A stretch of DNA of 57,273 nt, taken from Akkermansia muciniphila (lineage in GTDB: Bacteria; Verrucomicrobiota; Verrucomicrobiia; Verrucomicrobiales; V1-33). The notes under the pieces are model-generated. The model saw only the letters and a list, made by a program, of their open reading frames with translations, was not told the DNA's origin and searched no databases. This document shows, piece after piece, positions 45,266 to 54,074 of the stretch. Position numbers and translations under genes: made by a program. Location: the NCBI GenBank assembly GCA_945861415.1, contig CAMAUV010000029.1:1-57273 (forward strand), in the 5' to 3' direction. The number at the start of each line of letters is the position of its first letter. Within the stretch, counting starts at the first letter, position 1.

Positions 45266-45722
45266 ACCTAACCTCAAAAACGTCGCCATTCGCAATGTCA
45301 CCTTTGGCGAAGGCGTCACCGTTGTGCAACCGGCGAACCTTTACGGGTGCGAAATCGGGGACGGAGCGTTCATCGGGCCGTTCACGGAAATCCAGAGCGG
45401 CGCGAAGATCGGCGCGCGGACGCGTGTGCAATCACACGCATTCATTTGTGACCTCGTCACCATTGGCGACGACTGCTTCATTGGACACGGGGTCATGTTT
45501 GTGAATGATCTTTTCCAAACCGGCGGCCCGGCTAGGGGCGACCGAAAGCACTACCGGGAGACGCACATCGGGAACAACGTGTCGCTCGGTTCCAACGCGA
45601 CCATACTACCCGTGAGCATCTGCGACGGAGCCGTGATCGGCGCGGGCGCGTTGGTGACGAAAGACATCACTGTAAAAGGCATTTATGCCGGTAATCCTGC
45701 GAAGTTGATTCGTCCGCTGTAG
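45258..45722 (+). CDS. Hexapeptide-repeat N-acetyltransferase (WbpD/FdtC-like)
   Basis: 154 residues. Repeats are clear (VTFGEGVTVVQPANLYGCEIGDGAFIG, AKIGARTRVQSHAFI, VTIGDDCFIGHGVMF, THIGNNVSLGSNATILPVSICDGAVIGAGALV). VNDLFQTGG and AGNPAKLIRPL are as in acetyl-CoA-dependent 3- or 4-amino-sugar N-acetyltransferases. The position between the oxidoreductase and aminotransferase indicates it acetylates their product. It lacks the C-terminal tail of the enzyme at 19870. Confidence 0.83.
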   Translation: MAEPNLKNVAIRNVTFGEGVTVVQPANLYGCEIGDGAFIGPFTEIQSGAKIGARTRVQSHAFICDLVTIGDDCFIGHGVMFVNDLFQTGGPARGDRKHYRETHIGNNVSLGSNATILPVSICDGAVIGAGALVTKDITVKGIYAGNPAKLIRPL

Positions 45723-45784
45723 CGGAGCCTTCCAGCCTAAACTATTCTTAAATTGCATTTTGGCTCCAAGCCCGCCTCACGCTT

Positions 45785-46900
45785 ATGACCCACCGTAAAA
45801 TCCCGCTCGTCGATCTCCACGCGCAGTATCTCAGTCTGAAGCCTGAAATAGATGCCGCGATGGCCACTGTAATAAAAGACTCCGCCTACATCCGCGGCCC
45901 TTTTGTGGAAAGGTTCGAGAAGGAATTCGCCACCGCCACGGGCGCGCAGCACTGCATCAGTTGCGCCGACGGCACGGGTGCGATTTACATCGTGCTGCGT
46001 CAGCTCGGCATCGGGCCGGGCGATGAAGTCATCACCACGTCGAACAGTTGGATCTCCACGACTGAAGTGGTGACACAGGCCGGCGCGCGCGTCGTCCTTG
46101 CGGATGTGGAAGACGACTTCTACAATCTGGACCCGGACAAGGTTGAAGCCGCCGTCACGCCGCGGACAAAGGCGATCATTGCCGTTCACCTGTTGGGCCA
46201 ACCGGCGGAAATGGACCGGCTCATGGACATCTGCAGGCGCCACAACCTGCACCTGATCGAAGACTGCGCGCAGGCACATCTTGCGGAGTATAAAGGCAGG
46301 CAGATCGGCACCTTTGGGGTGGCGGCAACGTTCAGTTTTTATCCCGGCAAGAACCTCGGTGCCTATGGTGACGCCGGCGGCATCATCACTAACGACAGCG
46401 CGCTGGCAGGCAGGATGCGCTCCTTCGCCCGCCACGGCAGCAGCCCGGTGAGCAAGCACGACCACATCATGGAAGGCGTGAACAGTCGCCTAGATGGTAT
46501 CCAGGCGGCCGTGCTTTCCGTGAAACTGCCGCACCTGCGAGACTGGAACCGCCGCCGTCGCGAAGTGGCTGCGGGTTACACCGAGCGCCTCAAGGATGTC
46601 CCGGGCGTCATCACGCCGAAGATTCGTCCCGGGTGCGAACACGTCTTCCACGTCTATGCATTGCGTCTCCAAAACCGCGATAGGGTGCGCGATGCGCTGA
46701 ATGCGGCGGGCGTCTCCACCACGGTGCATTACCCGACACCTCTGCCGTTTCTAGAGGCATACAAGTATCTTGGCTACACCCGCGAGGGTCTGCCGGTCAT
46801 CGCGCGGCATCAGCAGGAGAATCTGAGCTTGCCGATTTATCCCGAGATCACCGACACGGATTTGGATTTTGTGGTGGAGATTGTTAAGGCGAATTCTTAA
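45785..46900 (+). CDS. wbpE: DegT/DnrJ/EryC1 aminotransferase (WbpE/FdtB-like)
   Basis: 371 residues. KIPLVDLHAQYLSLKPEI and SAYIRGPFVERFE open it; SCADGTGAIYIVLRQLGIGPGD binds the PLP phosphate, EDCAQAHLAEYKG stacks on the ring, and FYPGKNLGAYGDAG carries Lys189. The last part VSTTVHYPTPLPFLEAY is typical of sugar 3-aminotransferases. With the oxidoreductase at 44237 and acetyltransferase at 45258 it forms the second 3-amino-sugar set; the 62-base gap upstream holds nothing recognised. Confidence 0.86.
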   Translation: MTHRKIPLVDLHAQYLSLKPEIDAAMATVIKDSAYIRGPFVERFEKEFATATGAQHCISCADGTGAIYIVLRQLGIGPGDEVITTSNSWISTTEVVTQAGARVVLADVEDDFYNLDPDKVEAAVTPRTKAIIAVHLLGQPAEMDRLMDICRRHNLHLIEDCAQAHLAEYKGRQIGTFGVAATFSFYPGKNLGAYGDAGGIITNDSALAGRMRSFARHGSSPVSKHDHIMEGVNSRLDGIQAAVLSVKLPHLRDWNRRRREVAAGYTERLKDVPGVITPKIRPGCEHVFHVYALRLQNRDRVRDALNAAGVSTTVHYPTPLPFLEAYKYLGYTREGLPVIARHQQENLSLPIYPEITDTDLDFVVEIVKANS

Positions 46901-46931
46901 TCCCGGCGCCTGAAGTCTGGAAATCACCCGT

Positions 46932-48044
46932 ATGGCCAAGATCGTTCTACTCTCTCCGTTCTTTGATCCGACGCTGGCATTCCAGGAGTGGGTCGTGGCG
47001 AAGTGTCTCGTGCGCATGGGCCATGCGGTGACGGTCATTTTTGCCCGGCATCGTGCAGAGATGAAGCATTCGACCGCTTCGGATGAGGTGAAGCGGCGAG
47101 ATATTCTCGCGCATTTTCCGGCCATCACGCTGCATAAGGTGAAGAGTTTCGGTGGGTGGCACACGGTGTTTCCTCTCTGGGGCGGCACCATTCGGGCGCT
47201 GAGCGAGGGGCATGAACTGGCGATCGTAAATGCGCCGGGTAACGGCTTTGGCTATCGTGCTCTGCGGATGCTGCCACGGGGCATGAAGGCGGTGGTGATG
47301 TTCGGTGATTTGTTGGACAACCGGAAGCAAATGCGTCCCGTCATTCGCAGGTGGAAGGACCGCTGGTACCGCTGGCTTTTCGAGCGCGCCAACCGACTGA
47401 CGTATAACACGGCGGAGTGCCTCGGCATTCTACGCGAGGCCGGGTTGGGAAAACACGAGGAGCGCATCGTGCTGGCCAGCCTACCTTACGATGAGGATTT
47501 CTTCCATCTTAGCAATGCATCGCGCGCGGCGGGCCGACTGCGCACGCTGACGACGATCACGCGCACGCTGGCGCACAAGCCGTTCGATCAGTGGCTGCCT
47601 CCGGTCTTTGCGTTTCTGCGGGCACATCCTAGCTGGCGTTACGTTTTCGCCGGCATAGGGACAGACAGCACGGCGCAGCGGATTCGGGAACTGGTGGCGG
47701 CGAGTGGGCTGGCGGAACGGATCGAACTGCTCGGGATGCAGGACCAGGCGGGCATGTGCCGGCTCTTTAATGAGGCGGACCTAGGACTGTTCCCGCGCGC
47801 GACGATAGCCATTCAGCAGGCGCAGGCGACGGGGCTGCCGGTGATTTTGCCGCAGCGCCAGACGGTGACGCATTTGGTACAGGCAGGGCACAATGGTTTC
47901 TATTACGATGGTCTGGAGAAGGCGGCGGCGGTGCTGGAGAAGGCGGCGGCTCATGCGTGGCCGGAGCGGCGGGTGCTGGCGGAGGAGAACCGGCGGTGGT
48001 CGGGGGAGGGATACACGAGGTTGCTGATTCAGGGCCTAGTCTGA
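46932..48044 (+). CDS. GT-B glycosyltransferase
   Basis: 370 residues. KIVLLSPFFDPTLAFQEWVVAK is the N-terminal strand, AVVMFGDLLDNRKQM and KDRWYRWLFERANRLTYNTAE follow, and the donor domain has TLTTITRTLAHKPFDQWL, YVFAGIGTDS and AIQQAQATGLPVILPQRQ. It is a paralogue of the next gene, sharing GDL, KDRWYR and IQQ-x3-TGLPV-LP. Acceptor and donor unknown. Confidence 0.78.
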   Translation: MAKIVLLSPFFDPTLAFQEWVVAKCLVRMGHAVTVIFARHRAEMKHSTASDEVKRRDILAHFPAITLHKVKSFGGWHTVFPLWGGTIRALSEGHELAIVNAPGNGFGYRALRMLPRGMKAVVMFGDLLDNRKQMRPVIRRWKDRWYRWLFERANRLTYNTAECLGILREAGLGKHEERIVLASLPYDEDFFHLSNASRAAGRLRTLTTITRTLAHKPFDQWLPPVFAFLRAHPSWRYVFAGIGTDSTAQRIRELVAASGLAERIELLGMQDQAGMCRLFNEADLGLFPRATIAIQQAQATGLPVILPQRQTVTHLVQAGHNGFYYDGLEKAAAVLEKAAAHAWPERRVLAEENRRWSGEGYTRLLIQGLV

Positions 48045-48069
48045 GGCCAACCGCCAACTTTCTGGCACT

Positions 48070-49173
48070 ATGCGGCTCCGCATTCTCATCAGCAACATCC
48101 TCTTCGATGAGCGAAAGGATTACCAGGAGGTCATCTGTGCGCGGGAGTTTGCCCGCATGGGCTGTGAAGTGCTGGCGGTTACACCGCTGCACACGCCGGG
48201 AGTGGAGCCGCCGCCCTGGCGCGTGGCCAAGGTGGAGAAATACCTGCGGGTGCGAGACACGATCTTCTTTCCGAGGGGCCTACGGAAAATTGTGGAGGAT
48301 TTCAAGCCTGAAGTGGCCTTTCTCCACGCGCCGAATCACGGGCTTTCGTGCGCTGTCATGCGTCATTTGCCGACGGGGTGCAAAGTAGTGCCGGTGTTTG
48401 GCGACCTGCGGGAGTCGCATCACGGACGTCGCGGTAAGTGGCTGACGGTACGCGGCAATCCGATTTTCAAGCGGCTGGTCAAAGACCGCTGGTACCGCCA
48501 CCTCATGCGGAGAGCAGACCTCATCCTCGCTGTCACCAATGAAACCGTCCGATTGCTGCGGGAAGTCGAAGCCGAGGCGGTGGACGCGCGCGGGTTCATG
48601 TGCGGGCTGGCGGCGGACCCGACGGTGTTCTTCAACGATCCGTCCGTGCGCGCCCCGGGTGCCCGGCGAAAGACACTCGTCACGGTGACGAGGATCTTTC
48701 CGGAGAAGCCGGTGCTGGAGTGGGTGCAGCCGGTGCTGCGGTTTTTGCAAAAGCACCCTGACTGGAACTATGTGCTGGCCGGACTGTTGCCGGGCGGAGC
48801 CCGGACTCAGCAGGAGCTCCTCGCCGCCGCTCCACCGGGACAACTCGAAGTGCGGCCCCTGCTTTCAGCACAGGAGATGAATACGGTTTTCAATCGGGCC
48901 GACCTCGCGGTGTGGTATCTCCCGGCGATCAGCATTCAGCAAAGCATGATAACCGGCCTGCCAGTGCTGCTGCCGTTCAATGAGTCCCTCAACCACCTAG
49001 TGCGCGAGGGCGTGAACGGTTTTTATTACCGTTCGCCGGAGCAGTTGGAGGTGCAGTTGGAGCGCGCTGCGGCGCAGTCGTGGGATCGCGGTGCGGTGGC
49101 TTCGGAGAATGCAGGGCTGGCGTCGCCGGGCGTTTTTGGCGGCATTTTGGAGCGGCTGAAATTGCAGGTTTGA
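48070..49173 (+). CDS. GT-B glycosyltransferase (paralogue of upstream gene)
   Basis: 367 residues. RLRILISNILFDERKDYQEV, VPVFGDLRESHH, VKDRWYRHLMRRADLI, LVTVTRIFPEKPVLEWVQPV and ISIQQSMITGLPVLLPFNES repeat the pattern of the preceding enzyme, so the pair arose by tandem duplication and divergence. A frame overlap with the following deacetylase is possible: a TTG at 49170 overlaps its stop, although ATG 49182 is the better start for that gene. Confidence 0.78.
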   Translation: MRLRILISNILFDERKDYQEVICAREFARMGCEVLAVTPLHTPGVEPPPWRVAKVEKYLRVRDTIFFPRGLRKIVEDFKPEVAFLHAPNHGLSCAVMRHLPTGCKVVPVFGDLRESHHGRRGKWLTVRGNPIFKRLVKDRWYRHLMRRADLILAVTNETVRLLREVEAEAVDARGFMCGLAADPTVFFNDPSVRAPGARRKTLVTVTRIFPEKPVLEWVQPVLRFLQKHPDWNYVLAGLLPGGARTQQELLAAAPPGQLEVRPLLSAQEMNTVFNRADLAVWYLPAISIQQSMITGLPVLLPFNESLNHLVREGVNGFYYRSPEQLEVQLERAAAQSWDRGAVASENAGLASPGVFGGILERLKLQV

Positions 49174-49181
49174 TCGAAAAG

Positions 49182-50009
49182 ATGCAATCAATTCCGGGAA
49201 CTAACGCAGATAAATCCGCACTGAAGCGCAGCTTTCAGAGCGGGCTGCGGCGCGTGCATATGTGGTGCGCGCGGAGGGAACTACCAGAGCGGATGGCGCT
49301 TTATTTGCATTCGCTCGATCCGGCGGAGCAACCGGCGGTGCGGGCGATGCTGCAATGGTGCCGGGACCACGGGCGGACGTTTGTGGATACGGATCGGTAT
49401 CTCGCTCCGGACTGTCCGGCGGGAGTGGTGAATGTGAGCTTCGATGACAACCACCGCGGCTGGCATGATGCGCTGCCAGTATTTGAGGAATTTGGGGTGA
49501 TGGTGACTTTCTACATGAACACCTGCGTGCTGCGGGGCTCATGCAGTGCGGAGGAGATGCACCGCTATTACGATCTGGTGGAGCATCACGGGCGGCGCGA
49601 GCCGCTTACGGTGGGGGAGATTGCGGAGATTCACCGGGCGGGGCACCTCATCGGCGCACACACGCACAGTCACCTTGCGATGAAAAAAGTGCCTCTGGAG
49701 CACGCGCGGGCGGACCTTGAGCGGAACCGCGCGATGCTGGAGGAGATCACCGGTGCGAAGGTGTCGCACTTTTCCTATCCGTTCGGAGTGCGGCGGCATT
49801 TCTCCCCGGCGCTCGGTGAAATGGTGCGGCGCATGGGTTTTCAAAGCATCGCGGCGGCGACTCCGGGGCTGCTCTACAAGCCGCGCGATCCGTTCTGGTT
49901 GCAGCGCACTTACTGGATGCTGGACAAACCGGTGGCTTGGAACGCGGAGAACTTGCGCGTGAATGGCGCGCTGTGGGTGAAGCTGACGAAGCTGAGTCCT
50001 ATCGGATAA
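49182..50009 (+). CDS. Polysaccharide deacetylase (NodB-type, CE4)
   Basis: 275 residues from ATG 49182; TTG 49170 would add four residues. NodB motifs are visible: VSFDDNHRGW (motif 1, metal Asp), GAHTHSHLAM (motif 2, HTHSH) and FSYPFGVRRHFSP (motif 3). No signal peptide is evident, so it may act on a cytoplasmic or lipid-linked substrate rather than on exported polymer. It may de-N-acetylate an amino sugar in the repeat unit before acylation by the downstream cassette. It precedes the FkbH-like gene by nine bases. Confidence 0.83.
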   Translation: MQSIPGTNADKSALKRSFQSGLRRVHMWCARRELPERMALYLHSLDPAEQPAVRAMLQWCRDHGRTFVDTDRYLAPDCPAGVVNVSFDDNHRGWHDALPVFEEFGVMVTFYMNTCVLRGSCSAEEMHRYYDLVEHHGRREPLTVGEIAEIHRAGHLIGAHTHSHLAMKKVPLEHARADLERNRAMLEEITGAKVSHFSYPFGVRRHFSPALGEMVRRMGFQSIAAATPGLLYKPRDPFWLQRTYWMLDKPVAWNAENLRVNGALWVKLTKLSPIG

Positions 50010-50018
50010 GCGCAGCTC

Positions 50019-51800
50019 ATGCAGATGAATAGCCAATTTCCAATCCCCGCGCCTGATGCGGTGCTGACGCGAGCGGATGTAATGAAACTCGCTGGTGCGC
50101 TGGAGGTATCGCCGCCGGCAGAGTTACGCACGGTGCGGCTCGCGGTCTTGGCGACGTTCACCGCGGATATGCTCCGGCCTTATTTAGCAGTGGAGGCGGC
50201 GCGGTGTGGGATGGCGCTGACGTGGTGGGCGGGACCGTATGGGCAGGTGGAGCAGCAAGTCATTGATCCTGGCAGCGGGTTGTATGCAGAGAGGGCGGAT
50301 GTCATTCTCATGCTGCTGCGACTGGCGGATTTGGCTGCGCCGGAGCATCGGTTTTTGTGCATGGATGCGGTGGCTGAGCGGGAGCGGTTGAAGGATTGGC
50401 TGGCGGGGCAGTTGCAGACGCTGCGGGCACAATCAGGCGCGGCGGTGCTGGTGAGCAATTTTGCGCCGCCGGAATTTGTCGCGGCGGGGTTGGCGGATGC
50501 GGGGTATCAGGCGGCGTGGGTGCACTCGGTGAATGCGGCGGTAACGGAAGTCTGCGCGGCGGTGCCTCGCTGTTATGTGCTGGATGTGGCGCGAGCGGCG
50601 GGGGAAACGGGACTGGCGCGCTGGCGGGATGACCGGCTGGCTTACATCGCGAAGGCTCCGATGAGCGGCGATGCGCTGGCCGCGGTGGCAAAGCTGACGG
50701 CGCGGACGCTGCGCGCGTTTTTCACGCTTCCGAAGAAGTGCCTAGTAGTGGACATGGATAACACGTTGTGGGGCGGCGTGATCGGGGAGGCGGGTATGGA
50801 AGGCATCGCGCTGGGGCCGGACTATCCCGGGAATGTGTTCGTGGAATTTCAGAAGAAGCTGCTGAGTCTCCGGGACCGCGGGATTTTGCTGGCTGCGGCC
50901 AGCAAGAACAACTCCGCCGATGTGGAGGCGGTGCTAGCGGAGCATCCTTCGTGTTTGCTGAAGCGCGGGGATTTTGCGGCGTGGGAAGTTCACTGGGATG
51001 ACAAGGCGACGAGCATGAGACGGATTGCGCAGACGTTGAACGTCGGGCTTGATGCGCTGGTATTCGCTGACGATAATCCGGTGGAGCGCGCATGGGTGCG
51101 GGGGCAGACGCCCGAGGTGACGGTGCTGGAGATGCCGGCATCGCCGATGGGTTATTGGAAGACGGTGGATGAGAGCGGGTGCTTTGATGCGCTGACGCTA
51201 ACCGCGGAAGATCGACAGCGCGCGGCGATGTATGGAGAGGAGTCACAACGTCAGGAATTGCAGGCGACGACGGGGAACATCGACGACTTTTTGCGTTCAC
51301 TGAATCTGGTGCTGACGGTGGGCCGCGTGGATGAGGCGACGCTGCCACGGGTGGCGCAGTTGATGGGAAAGACGAATCAGTTCAACCTGACGACGCGCCG
51401 ACACGATGAGGCGGCGATCCGCGCTATTTGTGTAGAGGGCGCGGGCCTGTGGGTAAAGGTGCGCGACCGCTTTGGGGACGCGGGACTGGTGGGTGTGGTG
51501 CTCGCTGTGCCGGAGGCTGAAGCATGGAAGATTGATACGCTGCTGATGAGCTGCCGGGTGATCGGGCGCAAGGTGGAAACGGCGATGTTGGCACTGCTGG
51601 AGCGCATCGCCTCGGCGAGCGGCGTGCAGCGGCTCACCGGTGAGTTCATCCCAACGAAAAAAAACCAGCCGGCGGCGAACTTTTTGCCTGAGCATGGCTT
51701 CACGACAGACGGTGGGCAGTGGCAGCTACAGCTTGACGCGCCGCGCGCGCTGCCGGATTGCTTCATCATCGAAAACCAAACCGGTCTTCCCATTCTCTGA
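50019..51800 (+). CDS. fkbH: FkbH-like HAD-superfamily acyl-activation/loading protein
   Basis: 593 residues; ATG 50019, with ATG 50025 an alternative. Residues ~1-235 are an SGNH-like N-terminal region. The HAD-IIIC domain has VVDMDNTLWGG (Asp245 and Asp247), AAASKNNSADV and VFADDNPVERAWV. A C-terminal GNAT-like domain includes VARL-type TLPRVAQLMGKTNQFNLTTRRH and RDRFGDAGLVGVVL. FkbH enzymes dephosphorylate 1,3-bisphosphoglycerate and load glyceryl onto an acyl carrier protein; the ACP gene follows three bases later. A glyceryl- or lactyl-like donor for polymer decoration is likely. Confidence 0.87.
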   Translation: MQMNSQFPIPAPDAVLTRADVMKLAGALEVSPPAELRTVRLAVLATFTADMLRPYLAVEAARCGMALTWWAGPYGQVEQQVIDPGSGLYAERADVILMLLRLADLAAPEHRFLCMDAVAERERLKDWLAGQLQTLRAQSGAAVLVSNFAPPEFVAAGLADAGYQAAWVHSVNAAVTEVCAAVPRCYVLDVARAAGETGLARWRDDRLAYIAKAPMSGDALAAVAKLTARTLRAFFTLPKKCLVVDMDNTLWGGVIGEAGMEGIALGPDYPGNVFVEFQKKLLSLRDRGILLAAASKNNSADVEAVLAEHPSCLLKRGDFAAWEVHWDDKATSMRRIAQTLNVGLDALVFADDNPVERAWVRGQTPEVTVLEMPASPMGYWKTVDESGCFDALTLTAEDRQRAAMYGEESQRQELQATTGNIDDFLRSLNLVLTVGRVDEATLPRVAQLMGKTNQFNLTTRRHDEAAIRAICVEGAGLWVKVRDRFGDAGLVGVVLAVPEAEAWKIDTLLMSCRVIGRKVETAMLALLERIASASGVQRLTGEFIPTKKNQPAANFLPEHGFTTDGGQWQLQLDAPRALPDCFIIENQTGLPIL

Positions 51801-51803
51801 ACC

Positions 51804-52046
51804 ATGACTCCCGAACAACGCGACGAAAAAATCCACCACACGCTCAGCGCCGTGCTGGGCCTGTCGGTAGACCAGATCAACGACGACACCAGCCCGGATA
51901 ATGTGACGGCATGGGACTCGGTGATGCATTTGAATCTGGTGCTGGCGCTGGAAGAGGCGTTTGGCGCATTGTTCACGCCGGAGGATATTTTGCTGATGAA
52001 CAGTTGCCGGGCGATCAGGCAGGTGCTGTCAGACAGGGCCCTGTAA
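51804..52046 (+). CDS. Acyl carrier protein
   Basis: 80 residues. The phosphopantetheine site is TAWDSVMHLNL with Ser39, preceded by NDDTSPDNV. It is a free-standing carrier dedicated to the FkbH homologue that ends three bases before it. The Leu-x-Leu after the Ser and the acidic helix LALEEAFG are normal for ACPs. It probably carries the C3 acyl group to the acyltransferase at 52478. Confidence 0.88.
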   Translation: MTPEQRDEKIHHTLSAVLGLSVDQINDDTSPDNVTAWDSVMHLNLVLALEEAFGALFTPEDILLMNSCRAIRQVLSDRAL

Positions 52047-52061
52047 TCAGTTAACAAGCGT

Positions 52062-52481
52062 ATGCGTCTCCATCACATCGGAGTAGCAACAGCGAACCTG
52101 CGGGAATCCATTGATGCCTATGCAGTGATGGGATTCGCAGCCGGAGAAGTGATCCATGATCCGCTGCAAAAAGTGGATATCTGCTTTTTGGAGAAGGATG
52201 GTGATCCGGTGATTGAGTTGGTGTGCCCGGCGAATGCCGCATCGCCTGTTGGCAACATTTTGAGGAAGAACGGGACAATGCCATATCACACCTGCTACGA
52301 GGTCAAAAACCTGGAGGTTGAGATCGCGCGGCTGCGTGCCTTTAAGTTCGTCACTGCAGTAAGGCCGTTGCCCGCCGTCGCCTTTGGCATGCGCCGGGTC
52401 TGTTTTCTCTATAACAAGGCGGTGGGGTTGATTGAATTGCTGGAGTCCGCGGAATGCTTGGCTGAACAGAGCACGCCATGA
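52062..52481 (+). CDS. VOC (glyoxalase/epimerase-like) protein
   Basis: 139 residues with two beta-alpha-beta-beta-beta halves: LHHIGVATANLRESIDAY with a metal-type His, then ELVCP-like VIELVCPANAA, then YHTCYEVKNLEVEIA and GLIELLE. The form resembles methylmalonyl-CoA epimerases, so it could act on the ACP- or CoA-bound acyl group. The role in the cassette is inferred from position. It overlaps the next gene by ATGA. Confidence 0.75.
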   Translation: MRLHHIGVATANLRESIDAYAVMGFAAGEVIHDPLQKVDICFLEKDGDPVIELVCPANAASPVGNILRKNGTMPYHTCYEVKNLEVEIARLRAFKFVTAVRPLPAVAFGMRRVCFLYNKAVGLIELLESAECLAEQSTP

Positions 52482-53518
52482 GCGGAAAGCCCAGTCTTGA
52501 GCCGATCACGCTGTCCGATGAGGCGGCTGTGCGGACCTTTCTCGTCAACGCTGTCGGGCGGCCAGGCGCAGCGATGGGGGTGCCCGATGGCTGGCTGGCG
52601 TGGATGATGCGCGGGGCGGCGAGCGCGGGGCTGCCTGACTTTCCTATGGGTTGGAAACTGATGCTGGATGGGGAGTTTTGCGGGCTGCATCTGATGATGC
52701 CATTCCGGGTGGCGGCTGAGGGCGGTGAGGCGATTTCCATTCAGAGCGCCGGATACTATGTGGAGCCGCGCTGGCATGGTCCGGCATCGGGGGCGCTGTT
52801 CATGGCGTTGGTGCGGCACCGGGCGAAGTTTCACTGTTCCGTGGGGACGGCGAATGCGGCATCGGCGAAAGTGTGGCAGGCATTCAAGGCGCAGGAGATG
52901 GCGGGCAGCGGCGAGGAATATGGTGTGGCGTCGGTGCATTTGAGTTTGTTGGAGGAAGCGGCGGTGCGTCGCGTGAAATGGCTGGCGCGGTTACTGCCGA
53001 AGTGCGCGCTGGCGCTCGGTGCGTCTATGCCGCGTCGGCTCGCGGGGCTGTGCGATCGGCTGAGCGGTGCGCTGACGGCGCACGGGGCGTCGGCAGTAGA
53101 TTCCTGCGCGGCGCTGCCGTTTCATGGTCCGGGGGCTATTCCCGCTGCGGCGATGTTGCAGTGGCGACTCGACGCACCGGACCGTCGGCACATGCTTCTG
53201 GCTCTGGCGCATCGGGGCCAGGCCTTCGCTGTTTTTTGCACTGCCTCTACGCGGGGGCATCGCGCCCAGGTCCCCAACCTGACGATCGCTGCGGCGTGGG
53301 GGCCGGCGTGGGATACTGACCCACGCGGGGCGTTGGAGCTTATACTGACCGCGGCGCGGCGGGACTTTCACTACGTCACAGTTGGTTTCAGTGCAGTGCC
53401 TCCGGCCTTGCTGGGGTTGTTGCGCCGCCGCCCTCTGGACGCGCCCCGCCGCTGGCTCGCCGCGTCTCCTGCGCAGCCTCCACCATTACCAGGCTGGAAC
53501 GGGCTGGATGCTCTCTGA
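52478..53518 (+). CDS. GNAT-like acyltransferase candidate
   Basis: 346 residues. SLEPITLSDEAAVRTFLVNAVG and DGEFCGLHLMMPFRVAAEG open it; ISIQSAGYYVEPRWHGPASGALFMALV looks like a GNAT acetyl-binding strand and loop, and a second similar half follows. It ends PGWNGLDAL, a tail that is also found as a relic at 53948-53977. It is likely the transferase that moves the acyl group from the ACP onto an amino sugar, judged by its place after FkbH, ACP and VOC genes. The family call is moderate. Confidence 0.6.
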   Translation: MSGKPSLEPITLSDEAAVRTFLVNAVGRPGAAMGVPDGWLAWMMRGAASAGLPDFPMGWKLMLDGEFCGLHLMMPFRVAAEGGEAISIQSAGYYVEPRWHGPASGALFMALVRHRAKFHCSVGTANAASAKVWQAFKAQEMAGSGEEYGVASVHLSLLEEAAVRRVKWLARLLPKCALALGASMPRRLAGLCDRLSGALTAHGASAVDSCAALPFHGPGAIPAAAMLQWRLDAPDRRHMLLALAHRGQAFAVFCTASTRGHRAQVPNLTIAAAWGPAWDTDPRGALELILTAARRDFHYVTVGFSAVPPALLGLLRRRPLDAPRRWLAASPAQPPPLPGWNGLDAL

Positions 53519-53615
53519 GGTGCCATTGTCTCAGTGGGCAGCAGAAAGACGGGGATTACCCTGAATGCCGCTGCGCCCTCCCGGGTCCCAACACCCCCCT
53601 AGCGCGTTTCTACAG

Positions 53616-54022
53616 ATGAACAGCAACGCACTGGTCCGCATTCTCGCCATCTTTGGCCTGCTCATCGCTTCCCTCTGGGTCGCGTTCGACATGTTCGCGT
53701 TCGGCAGCAATGCCGTGGACCGATTCTATATCTACGCCACGGTCGTGTCTGCGGTGTAGGGCCTGCATAATGCACGGCGTGCGTTCTTCGTCATAGCCAT
53801 GCTGGGCTGCGTCTCATTCTGGAAGCGCAAGGCCGTCGCCAATGCGGAAGCGTCCTCACTCGCTATATCTGGAAATTGCCCTACCCAGCCCGGCGCCGAT
53901 GCGGCAGGGCTGAAATGTCGCAAACTGGATGCCTCGCGGCGCTCAAAGCAGGCTGGAACGGTCTTGATGCCTTGTGAAAATTCCCTGGCCGATTCGCTGG
54001 ACAGTCTAGTTCCGGCGGCGTA
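53616..54022 (+). pseudogene. Mosaic pseudogene from pieces of three neighbouring genes
   Basis: ATG 53616 starts MNSNALVRILAIFGLLIASLW, a close copy of the start of the Wzy-like gene at 54075 (MNGNVLIRILATFGLLVVSLW). A TAG at 53757 replaces the Tyr codon of VYGL in the intact copy, and GLHNARRAFFV continues in frame. Then AMLGCVSFWKRKA resembles AMLACVSFWRREA of the gene at 55953. Further on, KLDASRR (~53920) and, shifted by one frame, AGWNGLDAL-stop (53948-53977) match the C terminus of the gene at 52478. The middle of every parental gene is missing, so the segment is a relic of duplication with internal deletions. Confidence 0.75.
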
Positions 54023-54074
54023 ATGAAACGATCGCACCCGCGTGGGTGTCTTACTCTTCTTTTCTTGTTCCTAG

